Source of the DNA: Crossaster papposus | Lineage: Eukaryota > Echinodermata > Asteroidea > Velatida > Solasteridae | Direction of reading: 5' to 3' | Assembly (NCBI GenBank): GCA_037893245.1 | Contig: JBAIAA010000441.1 | Span: 1,860,001 to 1,924,000 of the forward strand | Length of the DNA stretch: 64,000 bases | Shown: in pieces, positions 33,637-46,243 of the stretch | How positions within the stretch are numbered: position 1 is the first letter of the stretch | Layout: the number at the start of each line of letters is the position of its first letter | Notes under the pieces: model-generated | Told to the model about the DNA's origin: nothing | The model's input: the letters and a program-made list of their open reading frames with translations, nothing else | Database searches by the model: none | Translations under genes and position numbers: made by a program

Positions 33637-34780
33637 GGTACTTTATATCACCCGCCAACAAATGCAAGTCCTGTAAACAATGATTGGTAGGTTAACTTCT
33701 AGCAGATTTGTTAACACATCTATGACCTCTGACATGACATGACAGAAGGCAAGGCAATGGTCTGAACAGTTGAGATGTTCAATAAAATATGATTGACATT
33801 GCATCCGGGGTATGGATGACAGACAACCAATGCAGTTCAGGCAAAAATCCTATTGAGACACTTGTGAACCAGTCATGCATTACATTTTTCCATCATCAAT
33901 TGAAGCAGAATAGTTTTCCCGGCTATATTAAAACATTTTCCATTTAAATTCACTAACTCTAACATTCAATTTCGTCCACTAAACAAAATGTATACACGCT
34001 TTGACCAAACTATTTTAGTCGTTTACCATTTCATTTCTAATTTTGGTCAAACCAATTAAACATTTTTGGGTGAACATTCATCATTACATATCAATTTCGT
34101 CTAAGCTGTTGCTGAAAGGCAGCATTTAGCGATCGAATTACTCTAATATCAATCAATTTCAAACTTATGTCTAAAATGTGTAATCGACTCAAATACACAT
34201 TAAAGGTAGTATACACCATTGGTAATTGCTTGAATTATCATGAATGGGTGGATTTGGGGGGGTTGTATTTCATAGTAAATATCGTTTAACTGACTTTTTT
34301 GAAGTTTTACAATCATGGATGCCGAGAAAAGCACAAAAAACAACGTTTGTTTTCAACCGGGGTCGAGCAGTTATTATTATGTTATACCCCAGTCACAATT
34401 AAAGCGAAGCCCGGGCGGCGTGTGCGATTTCTAGGCATCGGCCGGCGTGTAGAGGTCGGCGAAAGATCGTGCGATATGGCGGTCACAGTCACAATTAAAA
34501 GTGCCCCGTACGCTGCCATGACGGGGCCCGGGGGGTCGCCGACCGGCGATCGGCCGACTTTCTTGGAAATGGGGTCGAATTATTGGCCCGTTTATCGGCC
34601 GGTGTCCGGCAGGCACTCGTCCGGTGCCCTGCTTATGTCCTTGCGATACCCCTGCGGTATCCGGCAGGGTGCCAACCAATTCGTACAGGTCGTACGGCGG
34701 CCGGACGGGCATCTGTAGTGTGCCTGTCGAGTGGCCAGCGATCAACGGCCGGCGGCAGAAGCTCTCCTTTGACCTTCTTA

Positions 34781-35859
34781 ATGGCCCTGTCACACTAGAA
34801 CGTTTTAGGCCAACGCGTTAGTAGCGCGTTAAAAATAGTTGATATGCTGGCAAACGCTGAACTTCCACAGAAAAAGTCAAGTTGAACCGTGATTTCAGCG
34901 TGTCCATAACGCGTAAATAACGGGTTCATAGCGTTCGCCAGCGCGTGAATAACGCGTTAGTAACGCGCTCGACGACTGATGAACGACTGCCCAGCGCGTG
35001 AGTAGTAATGGCCCTGTCACACCAGAACGTTTTAGGCCAACGTGTTAAAATTTCGGCAACACGCGGGTAAATGCTGACCAACGCTAGGCCAGCGTTCGCA
35101 ACGCGCTGAGCGCGTTACCCACACGCTGGAACACGCTGTCACACGCTGAGACAAAAATACGTTTTTCAACATACCTAAAAAAATTGAGCGTTTGCCAGCG
35201 TGTGACTGCACACGCTAGCGGCGCGCAAGAAGGCCGTTACTTACGCGTCGAACGCGCTAGACGATCGTTATCAACCCACTACTCTCACGCTGGCGACCCG
35301 CTGTCGTATTTTTTATATAAATCAGTGATGCGTTCATTACACGCTGAGCGCGTTCCTCACACGCTACTTACGCGCCGGCATACGCTATGAACCCGTTATC
35401 AACCTGTTTGAACACGCTGAAATCACGGTTCCACTTGACTTTTTCTGTGAAAGTTCAGCAATTGCCAGCGTATCAACTATTTTTAACGCGCTACTCATGC
35501 ATTGGCCTAAAACGTCCTGGTGTGGCAGGGCCATAACCAGCGTGTCGCAAGCGTACGCCGGCGTACGCCAGCGTGTGAGTAGCGGGTTGATAACGATCGC
35601 CTAGCGTGTTCGACGCGTGAGTAACGAATCTAAAACGCGCCGCCAGCGTGTGCAGTCACACGCTGGCAAACGCTGGAAATTGTAGCTATTTTGAAAAAAA
35701 AATTCCTCAGCGTATGACAGCGTGTCCTAGCGTGTGAGTAACGCGCTCATCGTGTTTCTAACGCTGGCCTAGCGTTGGTTACCGTTTGCAAGCGTGTTGC
35801 CAAAATTACAACACGCTACTCACGCGTTGGCCTAAAATGTTCTGGTGTGACAGGGCCAT
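34781..35859. mobile_element. TIR element C1 (TA target)
   Basis: Ends ATGGCCCTGTCACAC and GTGTGACAGGGCCAT, extending to AGAACGTTTTAGGCCAACG. The interior is a dense array of AACGCGTTA, ACGCGC and CACACGCTG-like words in both orientations. C2 is inserted in it. Confidence 0.8.
35008..35534. mobile_element. TIR element C2 nested in C1
   Basis: Same family: ATGGCCCTGTCACACCAG on the left, CTGGTGTGGCAGGGCCA on the right, with TA on both sides. The interior again consists of CACGCTG/CAGCGTG words. Confidence 0.75.
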
Positions 35860-37238
35860 TAAATAAGAAAATGCCGTTGATACCTCCACAACGCTTGCGG
35901 GCACCTGCACAGCGCGTGTATGTCGCCCGGTTGAGGGAGAGGTTGGCGTTTGCACGCTATACCGCTACAACCTGGTTCTTGTTGCATTGGTGGCTAAAGA
36001 AGAGATGTAGTACTTGCACTATGAAACTTGTGTGATAAACTGTTTGTAGATGTAGATGAGCCGCTTTTTTTACCCTGCGAGCCCCGGCCGATGCATGACC
36101 GATTTCAGGCTGGGCGCCGGCAGGGCGCCGTCTGGCCCCCGGCCGATTTCCGGCCAGGCACCGCCAAGTCGTCCGGACGCCTGGCGGGACCCGGCCGGCG
36201 TGTGGGCGGCGCCTGGCCGATATATTGATTGTCTGGGTTGTCCAAAATTTGGCTCGGCGCCCGCCCGACGTGTGCGATGCCCTGCCGGACATCGGCTAGG
36301 CATCGACCGATTTATTGGCGATCAGTTTGCGATGTGAAACGCCGCACCAGGTTTTAAGTCCGAGTTAAAAATAACTCGATGCCCGCCCGATGCCAAAAAA
36401 TGACCCGGCAGCCGCAAGGAGTCCCGTGGGGCCCCGGCCAAAAATGCCTAGAAATCCGCCGCAAACTAATCGCAAACCCATCGCAAGCCAATTGTGACTG
36501 GGGTATTATCTTTGTTTTTCGCGATCGCCGTCCGGCGATCGCGAATTTGTCTTTATAAAATTCAATATTTTTGAATAATTACAGAATATCTAGCGCAATC
36601 CTTTTGCTGAATGCCTAGAATCATTATTTACTTTCAATTGAGTAAAATATTTCTTAATAATTCGGTAGTAAATATTTTCGATATCTGCAAATGGTGTATC
36701 CTACCTTTAAACTAATTTACTAAGCATAAGTTGAAAATTGATTTGACCAAAATGGGAAATGGAATGGTAAATGACTAAAAATGGTTTAGTTAAAGCGAAA
36801 TAATTGTAAGAATCGGTACATTTGATTAAAAAATGTTTTAAAATAGCCTGGAAACATAAATTGTAATGAGAAACATAAATTATTGTAAAATTCCCAAAGT
36901 ATTACTAATGGTTCTGACAATATATAAGCCTAATTTGCCTTTATTTTACGTAATACAGTACGCATGCAACAAATAAATGTTCAAACCAAAAACAAGTGTG
37001 ATCCAATCTTCATGTACAATTTAAAGATTATTCAGAAAAAAACAAAAGTTTAACTGGTTCACAGCGCACCATAGGTTTGTGCACAAATTGGTTTCATTGT
37101 CATCCACACACAAATCGTGTGTGAGAGTCCAACAACCAGACAGCATCCCCAATACAAAAATATTGTCGAAAGTTTGTGCTGCTGAAAAATAAACAACGTG
37201 TCTTAAATATGTGGACTTTTTAATCCAGTATTACTCAC

Positions 37239-37295
37239 TGCAATTTGTTGAATAATGGCCCTCTAAACTGTCGTCTTGCCGAGCTGTTGTGAGAC
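37239..37295 (-). CDS. 57-nt phase 1-1 exon, copy 2
   Basis: Acceptor GTAGCTAG and donor GTGAGT bound 57 nt that read LTTARQDDSLEGHYSTNC in phase 1. It is the sister of the 60-nt exon at 42154; the only length difference is one codon, and both stay open. The acceptor tract is short of pyrimidines. It could follow the Death-domain exon, which ends in phase 1. Confidence 0.45.
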
Positions 37296-37519
37296 CTAGC
37301 TACACCTTCGAAATTGTAATTGTTGATCACAATTTTACTGATGTCTAAATAAATTGAAGTTATTTCCTGGACTGCGTGCTCATATTATATGTGCACACAG
37401 AGCAAGTTCGGGTGCTGTTGAACTAATCCCTTTTGTCGATTTCCGATTCAACTTCACGCATGGGTGGTCTGTGTTTTCACTCGAACGCCTCTAGTCTATC
37501 GATGAGGTCAAATCTAGTT

Positions 37520-37885
37520 TGTGAGCAGACAACAGGCCTTCATGTTTAGTTCAGGGAAAATACTTCATTTTGTTTTGTCCGGGAGCATCTCCACAGAAAA
37601 AAAGTACCGTGGGATTTTTTGTATGAAAGCAAGCTACCCATCTAATTGTCTCAAGGGCATCCCAAAGAACAATAAAAAACATGTTGGCAGTCTGAAATCC
37701 CTAGCAGATAAAAAATTGTGAAGGAAAAACGGAAAACAACAACATTTTACTTGGTAGACCTTTTTTATTTTTAGGGGTAGGTCCATGTTGGTATAGAGGG
37801 CACTTCAAAAAATAATATTGTTGAGGTGATGAACAACTGAGTGAAGAACCAAGAACAAGCATGTAATGTTTATTATAGACCAAAC
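37520..37885. repeat. Inverted repeat partner of 39500-39840
   Basis: Phrases such as GAACAATAAAAAACATGTTG and TTTTATTTTTAGGGGTAGGT have inverted counterparts at 39500-39840. Nothing in either copy reads as a gene. Confidence 0.65.
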
Positions 37886-39447
37886 TTTATTTGGTCGAAA
37901 TCGGTTCATAATATAAGAAAATATGAATAAATCCTAAAAAAAATTGGGAAATTAACCATACATTTTTTAGGTCAAATAATATTTACCAAACATCACATTC
38001 ACTATGATTCAATCTTTTGATCAAAATATGGTTGACGATTGAGGTGTCTTGAGGGCGCCTTCTTATGTTAACAACTGCTTTTTAATTAAAACAGCCCTGT
38101 TTCTTAGCCGTTTGTATAATTTTCTACCATTCTAACATAATTGAATTATAACTGTTCGTTTCAACGATAACTGATAAGTTTTAGTTCCTAAAATGATTTG
38201 ACCCAAACTATAAACTATCGCTTTAACGATAAACCATTTGTAGATACATAATTATATACAGAGGATATTTTAACATATTTCAGCTATAATAATGTCATCA
38301 TTATAATAACAAACCAACCAATGCAACTTTAAATAATTATTACCTTGTAATATTTGCAAGATAGTAGATAACTAAAATAATAAGTATGTGATGCCAAAGG
38401 TGTACAGAGGGGGGAAGGGGGGGGGGGGGGGGGTGTTTGACACCCTCTTTTAGCAAACACTTACTTGTTATAGGTATTCAAACCACACAAACTACCGGCC
38501 AGTGAATGAAGCTAAAACACCTCCGTTGAAACCTGGGTATGTTTATGTGCTATGTTTTGTTGCAAAATGGTGTAGTTGTATGGTACCAGTAATGATAATA
38601 TCTGGAATTGCCCGGGTTTATAAAGCAAAGCGACTTGGTTACAAATAAAACCATATATTTGTAGACGAGTCAACTGAAATTAACAATATCTTTGAAAAGT
38701 CTCGTGGGACTTTAGGTATATTTCAAATATCTTCAAATATCTCAAGGGCGCCCCAATAACATACATATACAGGATATGTTGACATATTTTACCTAGCCTT
38801 GCAGAGGAACTCTTCGAGACCATCATATATGGCATTTCGGCCTTAGCATGGTTCCTAGAAAAGTAGCACATAAACATAAAGTTTGTTTCTTTCTGATATC
38901 CCGCAATTAGCAACAAACAATATATTATGTTTGGAGTGGCAGTTCCTGACAGCACACTTGTCACTCCTTTTATTTGTCTTTTTAAACATTTCTCCAATAC
39001 AGAAATCCGTAAGTCATTCTGATTGATACGGTAAGACCAACCATTTTTCATTATTAATAATTATACAACATAACACGCATGCAATCGGTCCAATACCGGA
39101 CACATCCGCTACCAATCCCGTAGCGGGCCTGTGTATCAAGTTGTAAAAAGTCAGTACGCACGAAACCCCTACGCTTGCCCAGATAAAACAACCATGTGGG
39201 GGGGGGGGGGGGAAACAAACTAGAGAGGACGTGTCTAGTGGAGTAGGCGTGACTCAAACTGCCAAGGTCACTCAAACTATTGCAATCCGACTACACATGT
39301 AACCTGTGAAAAATAACGTAAAGTAAACTCGGCGTGTACGCCATGTATGTGTGTCAGGAAGCGGAATAACAAACCGCAAGAATACAACACTTATATAACC
39401 TGCCTGAGCAATGCTTGGTTTCCCAGGCAGGTTATACCCCATTCTAA
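37886..39447. other. Intronic or intergenic DNA, no gene seen
   Basis: AT-rich DNA with G runs at about 38411-38433 and 39198-39211. Open frames here are short, with no domain or splice support. Confidence 0.5.
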
Positions 39448-39499
39448 TTGCTTACGAAGCGAAAGGAAAGTGTTTCTGTTCTAACAAAAGACCGAAAAG

Positions 39500-39840
39500 A
39501 AACACATTTCTATAATAAACATTACATGTTTGTTCTGGATTCTTCACTTAGTTGTTCATCACCTCACACAAATATTATTTTTGGAAGTGCCCTCTATCCT
39601 AACATTGACCTACCCTTAAAAATAAAATAAAAGGTCTACCAAGTAACATGTTGTTGTTTTCCGTTTTTTCTTCACAATTTTCATCTGCCAGGGATTTCAG
39701 ACTGCCAACATATCTGTTATTGTTCTTTGGGATGCCCTTGAGACATTTGGATGGGTGGCTTGCTTTCATACAAAAAATCCCACAGAAATGTTCAGGCTCC
39801 TTGACTAGAGGTCAAAACTTATTTTCCCTGGACTAGTTTT
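39500..39840. repeat. Inverted repeat partner of 37520-37885
   Basis: Reverse complement of the left partner with moderate divergence, for example GGTCTACCAAGTAACATGTT and GTTCTTTGGGATGCCCTTGA. Confidence 0.65.
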
Positions 39841-40230
39841 TATAGAAGCAAAATGTTGGCCCGTAATTTTTATTTGTTAAATGATTCATTTTCATTACTT
39901 CCTCTACTTAATTTAGTGCAATAAATAATTATTTTATTGCAAAGCGTTATCATCATTGGAAAAATGTATCATAACCTTTTGCAAAGCTTGCCCCAGTTTA
40001 CTTTTCCTCCATCTTAAAACCGTGACGAAACTCGCGAGTGACTAGATAAACCATGGTCCGGGGATAGGTTGATCTAGTTGGACTAGCTAGTCAAACCACG
40101 CAGTGTTCGAGTGACAACTAGATTGACTAATAAATAGTTAAGTATAGTCGATATAGTCCAGCAACCAAACTTGTTCCTAGATATAAGCCTGTGATACACA
40201 AAAGATTAAGCACACATGAATCAGTAAGTA

Positions 40231-40702
40231 TTATAACACCTCACCCACGGGTTCTGTGTCTTGATTGGCCTATAGCTAGTCACGTGGCATTTTCTATTGT
40301 TACCATCTTTCTGAGCACGGCCAATTCCGAAAGTGTGTACAAATGCATGCCAGTACTGGTGTTGCGCGTTGCGTGTATTGTTCCAAAGAGCCAGCGCTAC
40401 AGAGCTGGATTCAAACATTTCGTGAAGGGGTGATTTAAAAAAGAGCAAAGACATTTCCACAAATTTTGTATTTAAATCGAAGTTCATTTTAACTGTATTT
40501 AGATTTAGATAATTGAAAATTGTTTAAACCAAGCAGAATCTGTGTGTGAGGTGTTATAAAACCAATATTGAATGCTTTATCTCGTTATGTAGTAAAGCTA
40601 GCATCCCTCGGTGATTCATGGAGCATTCCATTTTTCTTCGGTTTAGCCTCGGGACAATAGAATGCTCCATGCATGGATCACCTCGGGGGCCAGTTTTACT
40701 AC
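40231..40702. mobile_element. Composite palindromic element, copy 1
   Basis: An element with inverted ends TTATAACACCTCAC/GTGAGGTGTTATAA (40231-40559) is followed by a hairpin of about 110 bp (40590-40702) built on ATGGAGCATTC/GAATGCTCCAT. The same pair occurs in opposite orientation at 44368-44960. Confidence 0.7.
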
Positions 40703-42153
40703 ACCATGCACTCATTCAATTACCATGGGGTGTTCGCGCGGCACCCGTAGACCATGGGACGAAGTCACAAAATCCTTTCAGAAAGACATTTTCGTGATCC
40801 CCAACTTGGTACATGATAAAACTTTCACAAATTGATCTTTAGGGCATACCTAACAACATTTGGAGTGTTCATTTTTGCAAAAGTGGCACTTTGGAGAGTT
40901 ATTTCACGTAAAAAAATTGATGGGGCGAAAATAACATGGGGCGAGTTGGTTTTTCTCGCCTAGTTTTCATAACAAATTCGCCCCAAAGCCAGTTCGCCCC
41001 ATACTTTTGTTAACCTAATATTGTATTGACTCAAGCCAACTCGCCTCATAGAGCATGTACATGACAGGAAAAATTTGCCAGTGACAAACATGAACTATTA
41101 CCACCGTTTAAATGTAAATCACTCTTGATGGGTTCCCAGATGGATCCATTTAAGTGTGTTATTATATAATTGATTGATAAATAAAATGGCTTATATTCAA
41201 TTTCAATCTGCAATTTTTTTTTTTTATTATTTTTTTTGGGGGGTGAGGGGGGGTGGGTCAATCAGCTCAGTGTTTTGTTTAAAGGGGAATTTTAATGGGT
41301 TTCATGCAAGGCGAGCTTGTAATGAAATACATAATAATGAAATACATCAAATAATAAGATTCACACAATATTTATTGTTTGTCATTTTATTCTTGTCAGC
41401 ACTAGTACATAAACTTCAGTACTCACTCATTTTTTGTTTATGGAACATAACTTGCAAAGTGACATTAAAATAAATAGAATCACATGAAAATTGAGAATTA
41501 ACAAATAAATGTTCACAATTTGTGGCCCTGTACCCACGTTTTGGTTGCTGTGGTCCAGGAGTGATAGTGCCTGCCCCAACCCTACAGTTTTATTTTACAA
41601 TAGACCTGTAACATTACTGGGAAGCTGAATTGTTTGTGATAAAAGTCATGGTTGTAATAACATTTAAAATTACAGAAATGGTGAATTGTATGCACCATTT
41701 GCAAATAATAATTAGTTAAATTTGTGTAAATGCCTATTTGGGTACCATATTTTCTCAGTAAGAGGGATATTCATACTCCATCATGGATGTTTCGGTATGT
41801 AGCTCTAATAAGTTTTAACTAGGTTACACTTTTCAATGGCTTGGTGGAGTCGTATAGTTTGGATTGTTGAGTAGTAAGGCCAAGTAAAAAGGAAGTTGAC
41901 TTTAAAAACGAATACATAACTTGCTTTTATTACAAGTTACTGTACACACGCACCAATTTGGGAAAAGATTATTACAATAAAGAAGCATTCACAATCACAA
42001 GAAAGTCACAATTTGGTTCAATATATAGCCTAGGTTTGTGCACAGAATGCCTCCACACGTAGTTCCAACATGCCCCAACGACAAAAAAACAAGTTGGACA
42101 AAGTTTGGGCTGCGAAACTATAACTATTATAGGCTATGCGTCTTATTACTCAC
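40703..42153. other. Intronic DNA, no gene seen
   Basis: Contains recurring TCGCCCC/GGGGCGA words at about 40917-41046 and a T/G-rich low-complexity patch at 41207-41255. No coding signal is recognised. Confidence 0.45.
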
Positions 42154-42213
42154 TGCAATTTCCTGAATAGCGGCCCTCTAAACTGTTGTCTTGGCGAGCT
42201 GTTGTTGTGAGCA
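42154..42213 (-). CDS. 60-nt phase 1-1 exon, copy 1
   Basis: Acceptor GAAGGTGCAG and donor GTGAGT bound 60 nt reading LTTTARQDNSLEGRYSGNC in phase 1. The surrounding 150 bp is duplicated at 37.3 kb. Phase 1 entry fits the end of the Death-domain exon at 50116. The function of the peptide is unknown. Confidence 0.45.
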
Positions 42214-42350
42214 CTGCACCTTCAAAATTGTAATTTTATATTCCAATTTTCGAGAGTTAGTTGTTGACGTCCAAATAAATTGAGGTTATTTCCTGGTGTG
42301 CGTGCGCATACAACAAGGTGTGTGTTTATGACGGACCCTAGCCTCAGCAG

Positions 42351-42478
42351 AGGGGGGGGAGGGGGGGGGCATAGTGGGGGGGGGGGGGGGGGGGGGGCAT
42401 AGTGGGGGGGGGGGGGGGGGGGGGGGGGGCGGGGGGGGGCATAGGGGGGGGGGGGGGGGCCATGGGGGGGGGGGCGGG
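42351..42478 (+). repeat. Poly-G tract, about 130 bp
   Basis: Long G runs are broken only by CATAGT or single bases. Glycine-rich and proline-rich open frames across it are artefacts of the homopolymer. A C run of about 30 at 43153-43182 lies 0.7 kb away. Confidence 0.95.
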
Positions 42479-43151
42479 CTTCGAGGGCTGCGATTGCGAA
42501 ACGTTGTGGTATCGTCCATTCTCAAAATAGGAGGGAACCATTTTCTCACGCAAAAAATAAAGAGTTTTGGGAATCCAATCTTAACATCTTGTCTTTTGTA
42601 GTTAAAAAAGGTTGTTATTTACCTTAATTGTTATCATCCAATGACAAAAGTTGTATTGAAAATGAAAAAAGCAGTCGCAAAAAATTTTACGTTGACGTAC
42701 CGTTGCCGCACGTGGAGATTGTGCACAAATACCCAAACAAATACCTCCCCTAGAAAGGGCAATAATAATCGATAAATTGTGGACAATTCTGCTTCGAACC
42801 CACTCAATTGTTTTCCATGGATACGTTTAAAAAGGAGTGTAGCAGTGATATACTGGATTTCAAAAAATTGTCTGTGAACCCCATGCGTTTTATCGTCTTA
42901 TTTTCGAAAGAAAATGGCCGAAATGGCATCTCCCCCAAAACATTCGTGTAGATCGGGACTGTACCTGGCTTTGCGGACGTGTGAGAAATCACTGAATTCG
43001 GGGAGCGATTCACGGAGCTCATCGAGTTATAATTTGTACGTGTTTCAATACTGCGCTTCGAGGTAGCGATCTATACGTATTTTGAGATGTGCGGCTCGTG
43101 AGCGTGGAAGAATGAATTAGATACATTTCAACGTTGGTGTCGCACCTTTTA

Positions 43152-43182
<31 letters not shown>

Positions 43183-43366
43183 GCCTCAGTACCTTTTCAT
43201 GCTCTGGTTGTGTAGATGATAAAAACGCCCTATTGTTGTTATAATTGTATATACCCACTTTCAAAATTACGGTGGCCCAAAATTAACATGGCTGCACGGG
43301 GAGGAATTATTGTAGACACCGTGTATTAACAACGTTGATTACCATTGTTGTGACGTATGTTAAATC

Positions 43367-44004
43367 GTCAGCGTTTTCACGAAGAGACGAATTTAGCCAA
43401 AATCATTATTTTTTCAAAATTTTTTTTTTGGCCGAAATCGATTAAGTGGATAGCAACGAACCTTCTGGCGAGGTTAATATTGTCAAAATCAGTCTGAATC
43501 ATTAAGATTACGAAAATCATACAGGGAAAAATTTCACCCAAATCGTATTTTCAGTTTTCACGAACAGCCAAATTGTATTTTGTCCCTGCGTAGATATAAA
43601 TAACGTTGCCCGAGTGCAAAAACAACGCGCGTATAATGTATATACATTGTATATACATTCACGAAGAGACAAATTTGGGCAAAACTAGTTTTTAAGTTTT
43701 CACGAAGAGACGAATTCGTGCGCTATGGGCAAAAAAGCCACCACCGTAGATTTGGAATTTTCACGAACAGACAAATTCATATCTACATTAATTACTCGAC
43801 AATTAAGTTTGTTAGTGTTATTTAATATGTATATTGTTATAGTGTTCGATATTACCTCTCTGTACGTACCAAATATAAGTTAATATGTACTTTACAAATA
43901 GGCGAAATCTCTTTTTCAAAAAGTGACCAACTTAAAACCTGATTTTCTCAAAACCAATGTGCAACTCCCCGTGGCCAAATTCGTCTCTTCGTGAAAACGC
44001 TGAC
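43367..44004. mobile_element. Inverted-repeat element with internal TCACGAAGAGACGAATT words
   Basis: Ends GTCAGCGTTTTCACGAAGAG and the inverse. At least four internal variants of TTTTCACGAA(C/G)AGACAAATT lie at about 43556, 43655, 43698 and 43760. Confidence 0.7.
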
Positions 44005-44367
44005 GAAATGTTTCGCTATAACGGGGAACTATAAAAGTCAAGTGGATGGATCTCATTGCATTAGCAGACAGGTTTAGTTTGTAATCAAAATGGCGAACAG
44101 CGAGGTTCGTGAATTACGTAACAGCGTTAAAACTGGGTAATTAAAATATTAAACGAATGAAATGAAGTTTAATTATAATTATACAGATTAAATTACCGAC
44201 ACTGAAGGACTTACATGAAGAGTCGTACAGTATTTAAGAGTTCATTTCTCATGGTCCTGTTATTTAATTGGAAACAACGTTGCTTTGAAACTTATATCAG
44301 TGTCAGCCAGTTTCTGATTTACTGTTGTACAAATATATTATACAAATACTGACTGCTCTGAGTGGTA

Positions 44368-44960
44368 AGTAAAACTAGCCTCCCGAGGTGATCCATGGAG
44401 CATTCTATTTTCCCGAGGCGAAGCCGAGGGAAATAGAATGCTCCATGGATCACCGAGGGAGGCTAGTTTTACTATACCGCGAAATAAAGCAGTCAATATT
44501 TGTTTTATAACACCTCACTCACAGATTCTGCACAATTTAAGCTTCCTGAAAGTATAGTAATGACAAAAAATCTCCGAATTCAGTGTCAACCTACGTGCAA
44601 GCAGCGGCGTTGTTTACGAAAGAAATGTACGTTAAATTTGCGTTTTGAAAGGGCACCCGACTATTTGTATTTTCGTTCCCTTTTTCTCGATCATACGTGT
44701 ACTTTGTTGCCTTGATGAACGGGTGCAAGGGTGATAGAGCAATGTTTACGCAATGCACCGAAACACACGTCTGGGTTTCAGTCACGCTTTCGTTGCTATG
44801 CGCATAGTACGTGTGTTACTATGGGCATAGTACTTTTTCAGAACGAGGCTGCGTGGTATAGTCTTTTTGGAGCGCAAGTAAAAAATAGTAAAAATAGCAA
44901 GTGACACGTAACGCGCTCTCGGCCAATCAAGACACAGAATCTGTGAGTGAGGTGCTATAA
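44368..44960. mobile_element. Composite palindromic element, copy 2 (inverted)
   Basis: The hairpin at 44368-44474 and the element at 44505-44960 are the mirror arrangement of copy 1. The hairpin arms GGAGCATTCTATTT/AAATAGAATGCTCC are nearly perfect. Confidence 0.7.
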
Positions 44961-46243
44961 TGTAAAACATTGACCGAAAAGAAATGTTTCTGTATAACCG
45001 TTTAGAAACTACACAATTAGAAGCCTATTTTACTCCCCAATTTAATACGCCGTCAGCAAACTTCTGACTGATTGGTACAATAGTTGTATTATAAAACTTG
45101 ACAAAAGTACTACCACTTGCCCATTGGGCAGTGGTCAGTATGACATCCAAAGGAATTCCTCTCTGGAAAGCTGCACTACACGCCGGATCGAGTACCATAA
45201 TATGCGCCTTAATTTAAACCTACTTATGTCGATACCTGCATATCGTTCGTATGCGAAACCTCTCTATTAATAAAGAAAATCCGGAACTAATCGATGATCG
45301 AACAGACTGTGGTGAAATAAAACATTATGCATCGATTGTGCAGTGCGTAGCAACACGGCCGCTGTAGCTCAGCTATACTGGCCGGCCAACCAGTTCCCAA
45401 ACGTACGTCACGATTGGGCCAATGTCCTATGCTAATGATGAGGTACCGTTCTAGGGGCGGGGCCATTTCCCCAAAACACTTTATGATTTTGTTTACATAT
45501 TTATTAATCAAATTAATAATGTTTACATACTGGAAATCACTCATTTAAAAATAACCTTTCATTTAAGCTAATAAAAAAAAACATTACATATAGACCCTTT
45601 AATTAAACAATAATTATACGTTAAATTCCTTACAAAAATAGTAAGAGCGAAGTCGGATCATTGATACCGTAGCCTGAAGGCGTCGACTTGCATTGTTCAG
45701 GTCTACGTTTCTATTTTAACCAGTTCGCGCTGGAGAACGTATATACATGCACAGTTTTCTCCAGATTTAAAACGGATGACGCATAAACACGTTACGAGCA
45801 AGGCCGGAAATTCATGAGTGTGCTTTCAGGTACCATCAGCCTGAACTCGCCTCGGATCAAGTTTTGTTAAAAATAATCCCGCGCCTCGGCTCGGTGATGT
45901 TAAAATAATCCCGGCGCGAAATTAACACAAAATTGTTTTGTGGCAGTCGACACAGCAATAAAGTGTGACATAACGTTTTGTTAATAACGTGGTGTGAAGC
46001 GGATATGGCCAGTATGTATAGGCCTATGTACGTGTAAATGAACCAATATCTGAATAATATGAGATTATTTAATTTGGTATAATGTTTAGTGATCCGTGAA
46101 GGTAAATATTTAATTAAGCCCTCGCATTTTATGGACGATTTATATATTTCTTATTTACCCTGGGGAAACCTTTCAGTGATCACTGTTTTTCAAAGGTGTC
46201 CAGCAGCTACAAACATTTGAAAGTATAACATTACAAATAGGGT
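44961..46243. other. No gene seen
   Basis: Single-copy AT-rich DNA within this window. I find no domain, splice pair or repeat boundary that can be supported. Confidence 0.4.

Larger units (their letters stand above)
34385..36505. mobile_element. GC-rich TIR element B (TTA target)
   Basis: Ends TACCCCAGTCACAATT and the exact inverse, flanked by TTA on both sides; the empty site is seen in family A copy 1. The interior is GC-rich, with many CCGGC/GCCGG words, and contains C1. The 3-bp TTA/TAA duplication fits PIF/Harbinger-type non-autonomous elements. Confidence 0.85.
34204..36706. mobile_element. MITE family A, copy 2, split by element B
   Basis: Ends AGGTAGTATACACC and GGTGTATCCTACCT with TTAA on both sides, in reverse orientation to copy 1. 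The family body is cut inside ATGTTA|TCTTTG by element B. Confidence 0.85.
33921..36848. mobile_element. Outer inverted-repeat element D of a five-level nest
   Basis: Arms at 33921-34060 and 36727-36848 are inverted copies. Paired phrases are GGCTATATTAAAACATTTT with GGCTATTTTAAAACATTTT, and GTTTACCATTTCATTTCTAA with a similar inverse on the right. All of elements A2, B, C1 and C2 lie between the arms. Confidence 0.65.

Noticed and set aside
34299..36337. Several GC-rich open frames of 60-140 codons on both strands
   Set aside because: They lie inside elements B, C1 and C2 and reflect the lack of stops in GC-rich word arrays.
42286..42601. Glycine-rich and proline-rich frames
   Set aside because: They are translations of the poly-G tract.
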